From assembly GCF_036568765.1 (NCBI RefSeq), contig NZ_DATCRY010000158.1:1-28083 (forward strand): DNA of 28,083 nt, given 5' to 3'. Positions 25,550 to 28,083 of the stretch are shown here, one piece after another (position 1 is the stretch's first letter; each line of letters opens with the position of its first letter). Made by a program: the position numbers and the translations under genes. This DNA is from GSA-30 sp036568765 (lineage in GTDB: Bacteria > Pseudomonadota > Gammaproteobacteria > Xanthomonadales > Rhodanobacteraceae). The notes beneath the pieces are model-generated. The model saw nothing but the letters and a program-made list of their open reading frames with translations. It searched no databases and was not told where the DNA came from.

Positions 25550-27019
25550 ATGATAAGGAAACCCACCCGCGGCGAGGTTGCCTGCGTTCCTCAACCCTTC
25601 CAGCCGGGCCGGCGACGCTTCATGCAGAGATCGGCGCTTGGTGCCGCGTGCATAGCATCGGCACCCTTGCTGGCATCTTCTGGCTTGGCTTCTTTCGACC
25701 CTGCCTCCTCCAGCCTGGTCGATGCGTTCGGCCGCCCCCTGGCGGACACCAGCCAGTCGAGAGCGGACCCGATCGAGTGGACAGCCAAAGCATTGCGCGA
25801 GTTACTTCTCCTCTATCTCAAACTTCCCTTTGTTCCCAGCGGCGGCATCCTTTCCCACTTAGCCGCTCTGTTCATTCCTATTCCCGGCACCTCGGTCGAA
25901 GAGCTTTGGGTAAAAATTATCGATGCACGCATTTCCGAAGCGCTATTCAATAAGGTCAAACAAGATCTTATCGGCCTCACCGATGTCTCAACGCTTTATC
26001 GGAATGCAGTCAACGCCAATGACCCGCAGGAAATCAGGGAGACGTGCATAGCAGTCAATGTATTTTTTACAGGTATCGTGCCCGGCTTCCAGATATCCGG
26101 AGAGGAAGTGCCTCTGCTCCCACTTTTTGCCATGGGCGCAACGCTGCATCTGAGCCTGCTCCACGATATCGTTCTCAAAGGAAAAGAGCTCGGCTTCAAC
26201 GATACTTCCATTGCAAACTACCAGGAAGAGCTCAGGCGAAGAATAGACGGCTACACGCAATACGTTGACACACACGTCGCAGCAGCCATCGAAAAAGCCA
26301 GGATAGACAATCCAAACATAGGCACGCCCCTCACCAGAAATATGCCCTTGTCCGCCATGCTTGCGACCAAGGCGAATCTCCAGGTCGATGTCCTGGACTT
26401 GCGAGACACCTGGTATGCATTCGACGCCGCCAAGTTCCCTAACGGCGCAACGATAAAACTCGACCGGGAAATACTCTCTCCCATTTGTGGCTGGTGGGAT
26501 CTGGAGTCCACATCACCCAGCAAGATTCCCGATTGGAGCGCCCCTAACTCTCGACTGAAAGACATAAGAATCTGGAATAACGAGCAATGGCGCACCAGTT
26601 TCTTGATGGGATTTTCTCTCGACTATGAAAACGACCCCACGCTGGAAACCGGCAAAAAGATCGGACAGATGCTGAGTAAGGATGTACACAACAAATACGT
26701 TAGCCATGTCCAAGGCTTCTACTCCGCCGGAGTCTCCACCATGGTTCTTCATGTCCAGCCTGACGGTACGCAACACCATTTCGGCAGCACTGATGGAGAT
26801 CTCGATTCGCTCTACAGTAGCAGCTATGCAGACCACTGCCTCTCGTCCATCAGGAGCGTTGGCGAGGGCAGAAGTACTGGAGCAGCGGTAAACGCCGTAA
26901 GCGGCTGCATCTTCGGATTTCAACTCATCGACCAGGAGGCCAAGCCGCTCTCGGAGGCCATCCGCGCGCGAATCGCTCAGGTAAGCGCGCCACGATTGCC
27001 AAACCGGCTTATTCGCTAG
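25550..27019 (+). CDS. Cry-like delta-endotoxin homologue with Tat signal
   Basis: The 489-residue protein begins with a Tat-type signal (RRRFMQRSALGAACIASAP, residues 21-39, then an Ala/Ser-rich cleavage region). Residues about 75-313 read as the seven-helix pore-forming domain I of Bacillus Cry toxins. Helix 5 and the following helix carry ISGEEVPLLPLFAMGATLHL (183-200), which lines up with the Cry block ISGFEVPLL...A.LHL. IDGYTQYVDTH follows (232-242), and the domain ends with VLDLRDTWYAFDAAKFP and LDREILSPI (281-312), matching the Cry VLD...FP.YD and LTREVYTDP region. The remaining 176 residues look beta-rich and have no Cry domain III blocks. ATG 25550 is chosen for AAGGA 6 nt upstream; an upstream ATG at 25484 adds 22 unlikely residues. 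AT-ending codons are more frequent than in its neighbours, suggesting transfer. Family assignment is by eye. Confidence 0.75.
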   Translation: MIRKPTRGEVACVPQPFQPGRRRFMQRSALGAACIASAPLLASSGLASFDPASSSLVDAFGRPLADTSQSRADPIEWTAKALRELLLLYLKLPFVPSGGILSHLAALFIPIPGTSVEELWVKIIDARISEALFNKVKQDLIGLTDVSTLYRNAVNANDPQEIRETCIAVNVFFTGIVPGFQISGEEVPLLPLFAMGATLHLSLLHDIVLKGKELGFNDTSIANYQEELRRRIDGYTQYVDTHVAAAIEKARIDNPNIGTPLTRNMPLSAMLATKANLQVDVLDLRDTWYAFDAAKFPNGATIKLDREILSPICGWWDLESTSPSKIPDWSAPNSRLKDIRIWNNEQWRTSFLMGFSLDYENDPTLETGKKIGQMLSKDVHNKYVSHVQGFYSAGVSTMVLHVQPDGTQHHFGSTDGDLDSLYSSSYADHCLSSIRSVGEGRSTGAAVNAVSGCIFGFQLIDQEAKPLSEAIRARIAQVSAPRLPNRLIR

Positions 27020-27025
27020 CAAAAC

Positions 27026-27066
27026 CCTCAGCGCCTCTCTCCAAAACTCGGAGAGAGGCGCTGAGG
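27026..27066. terminator. Bidirectional terminator between the Cry-like gene and ung
   Basis: A perfect 17-bp stem, CCTCAGCGCCTCTCTCC (27026-27042) with its complement (27050-27066), closes a 7-nt loop. On the minus strand it is followed by GGTTTT, so it fits best as the ung terminator, but it would also stop transcription from the Cry-like gene, whose stop codon is only 6 bp away. Confidence 0.8.
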
Positions 27067-27073
27067 CGAGACC

Positions 27074-27778
27074 TTAAACCAGGAGCTCGGAACGCGGTGG
27101 AAGCGACCAATCGACAGGCGCCGATCCGTTCCCCGACAGATAGCTATTTGCCGCGGAAAAATGCCCGCAGCCGATAAAGCCACGGTGCGCCGAAAGCGGC
27201 GACGGATGCACAGCCTTCAACACCCGATGCTTGTGCGTATCGATCAATTGGCCTTTCCGCTGTGCGTACGAACCCCACAGCATGAATACCAGGCCCTCAC
27301 GCTCGCGATTGAGCGCATCGATTGCCGCGTCGGTAAAACCTTCCCAGCCCTTGCCTTGATGCGAAGCCGCATTGCCGCGTTCGACCGTGAGCACGGCGTT
27401 GAGCAAGAGCACACCACGATCTGCCCACGGTGTGAGGCAACCGTGATCCGGCGGCGCAATGCCAAGGTCACGCTGGATTTCCTTGAAGATATTCTGCAAG
27501 GAAGGAGGCATCTGCACACCCGGCCGCACCGAAAAGCACAACCCATGCGCCTGGTTGGGACCGTGATAAGGATCCTGCCCCAGGATCACTACGCGCACCG
27601 CGTCGAACGGCGTGTGATCGAAAGCGGCGAAGATCTCCGGACCCGGTGGATAAATGACCTTGCCCGCCTGTTTTTCCGCACGCAGAAAGGCCGATAGCGC
27701 CTGCATTTCCGGCCGTTCGAGATAGGCACCGATGCGAGCCTTCCACGAAGGCTCCAGTTTCACTCGCTCGGTATTCAT
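27074..27778 (-). CDS. ung: Uracil-DNA glycosylase, family 1
   Basis: Ung removes uracil from DNA as the first step of base excision repair. The 234-residue protein has the water-activating motif GQDPYHGPNQAHGLCFSV (catalytic D69), PPSLQNIFKEI, LLLNAVLTVE, and the DNA-intercalation motif HPSPLSAHRGF (H191). All are intact and the length is normal. Its ATG overlaps the stop codon of the preceding receiver-domain gene by 4 bp (ATGA, 27775-27778), suggesting coupled translation with a signalling gene, an uncommon partner for ung. Confidence 0.97.
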   Translation of the reverse strand: MNTERVKLEPSWKARIGAYLERPEMQALSAFLRAEKQAGKVIYPPGPEIFAAFDHTPFDAVRVVILGQDPYHGPNQAHGLCFSVRPGVQMPPSLQNIFKEIQRDLGIAPPDHGCLTPWADRGVLLLNAVLTVERGNAASHQGKGWEGFTDAAIDALNREREGLVFMLWGSYAQRKGQLIDTHKHRVLKAVHPSPLSAHRGFIGCGHFSAANSYLSGNGSAPVDWSLPPRSELLV

Positions 27779-28083
27779 ACCGTGGTGGCGCGCTCGCGCA
27801 GATGGCGTGCGACACGCAGCTGGAACAGCAACTTGGTAATCAACAACTTCTCCTCGATCGGCTTCTCGACCAGGTCGTTCGCCCCGGCCTTCAGCAGTGC
27901 GGCTTGATTGGCGGGATTCTCATCGCCCGTCATCACCAGCACCGGCAACGTCCCTTTACCATAACCGTAATCGCGACGAATACGTTCGAGCAGATCGCCG
28001 CCGGTCAGTTCGCCCTTCAGGCTGACATCGGTCAGGACGATATCGACACCTACCGAACCTTGCGCATGCGCGGTATCGAGCAC
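27775..28083 (-). CDS. Response-regulator receiver domain, C-terminal part (partial)
   Basis: Only the last 102 codons are in the window; the gene continues past the right edge. The visible part is most of a receiver domain: VLTDVSLKGELTGGDLL holds the probable phospho-acceptor aspartate, VLVMTGDEN has the conserved Thr, and DLVEKPI has the conserved Lys. A short helical tail (LRVARHLRERATTV) ends the protein, so no output domain follows. It may be a stand-alone regulator or the end of a hybrid sensor kinase. The apparent GTG at 28083 is not a supported start. Confidence 0.85.
   Translation of the reverse strand: MLDTAHAQGSVGVDIVLTDVSLKGELTGGDLLERIRRDYGYGKGTLPVLVMTGDENPANQAALLKAGANDLVEKPIEEKLLITKLLFQLRVARHLRERATTV

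Overview
The window is a GC-rich gammaproteobacterial chromosome segment. The gene set (67 kDa-type SppA, NDH-2, TalB-type transaldolase, RpoH, NodT-type efflux proteins) and the frequent weak or very short translation leaders suggest Xanthomonadales, probably Rhodanobacteraceae (Dyella/Luteibacter/Frateuria-like). That placement is an inference from protein style, not a database match. Most genes are ordinary core or accessory chromosomal genes. No tRNA, rRNA or CRISPR array is visible.

Layout from left to right. 1-258: the last codons and terminal sequence of an IS481-type insertion sequence, abutting a REP-like palindrome. 259-3696 (minus): sppA and a MATE exporter. 3805-5004 (plus): a zinc-ribbon membrane protein of the DUF3667 type. 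5005-5441: a 437-bp gene-free stretch with an AT-rich block followed by an inverted pair of perfect DnaA boxes, directly before priA (5442-7613). 7786-9581: a divergent SDR dehydrogenase / LysR regulator pair, followed by NDH-2 (9639-10913) and tal with a textbook terminator. 12181-13896: an unrecognised protein with Ig-like repeats and no export signal.

14042-22258 (minus) is a two-component plus efflux block, transcribed in the order response regulator, sensor kinase, RND pump, membrane-fusion protein, outer-membrane lipoprotein. The last three genes overlap end to start. 22344-23210 (minus) is rpoH, whose leader carries an exact CIRCE element (the HrcA operator) downstream of a good sigma70 promoter. 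This implies that HrcA controls the heat-shock sigma factor.

23393-25313 is a divergent pair: a Tat/lipoprotein-type alpha/beta hydrolase and an XRE/MLTR-type regulator. 25550-27019 encodes the most unusual protein here. It is a Tat-signal-bearing protein whose main domain reads as the seven-helix pore-forming domain I of Bacillus-type Cry delta-endotoxins, followed by a shorter beta-rich C-terminal domain and no sign of Cry domain III. It is a candidate secreted insecticidal or pore-forming toxin in a Gram-negative organism. A strong terminator separates it from the convergent ung gene, which overlaps by 4 bp the end of a response-regulator receiver domain that runs off the right edge.
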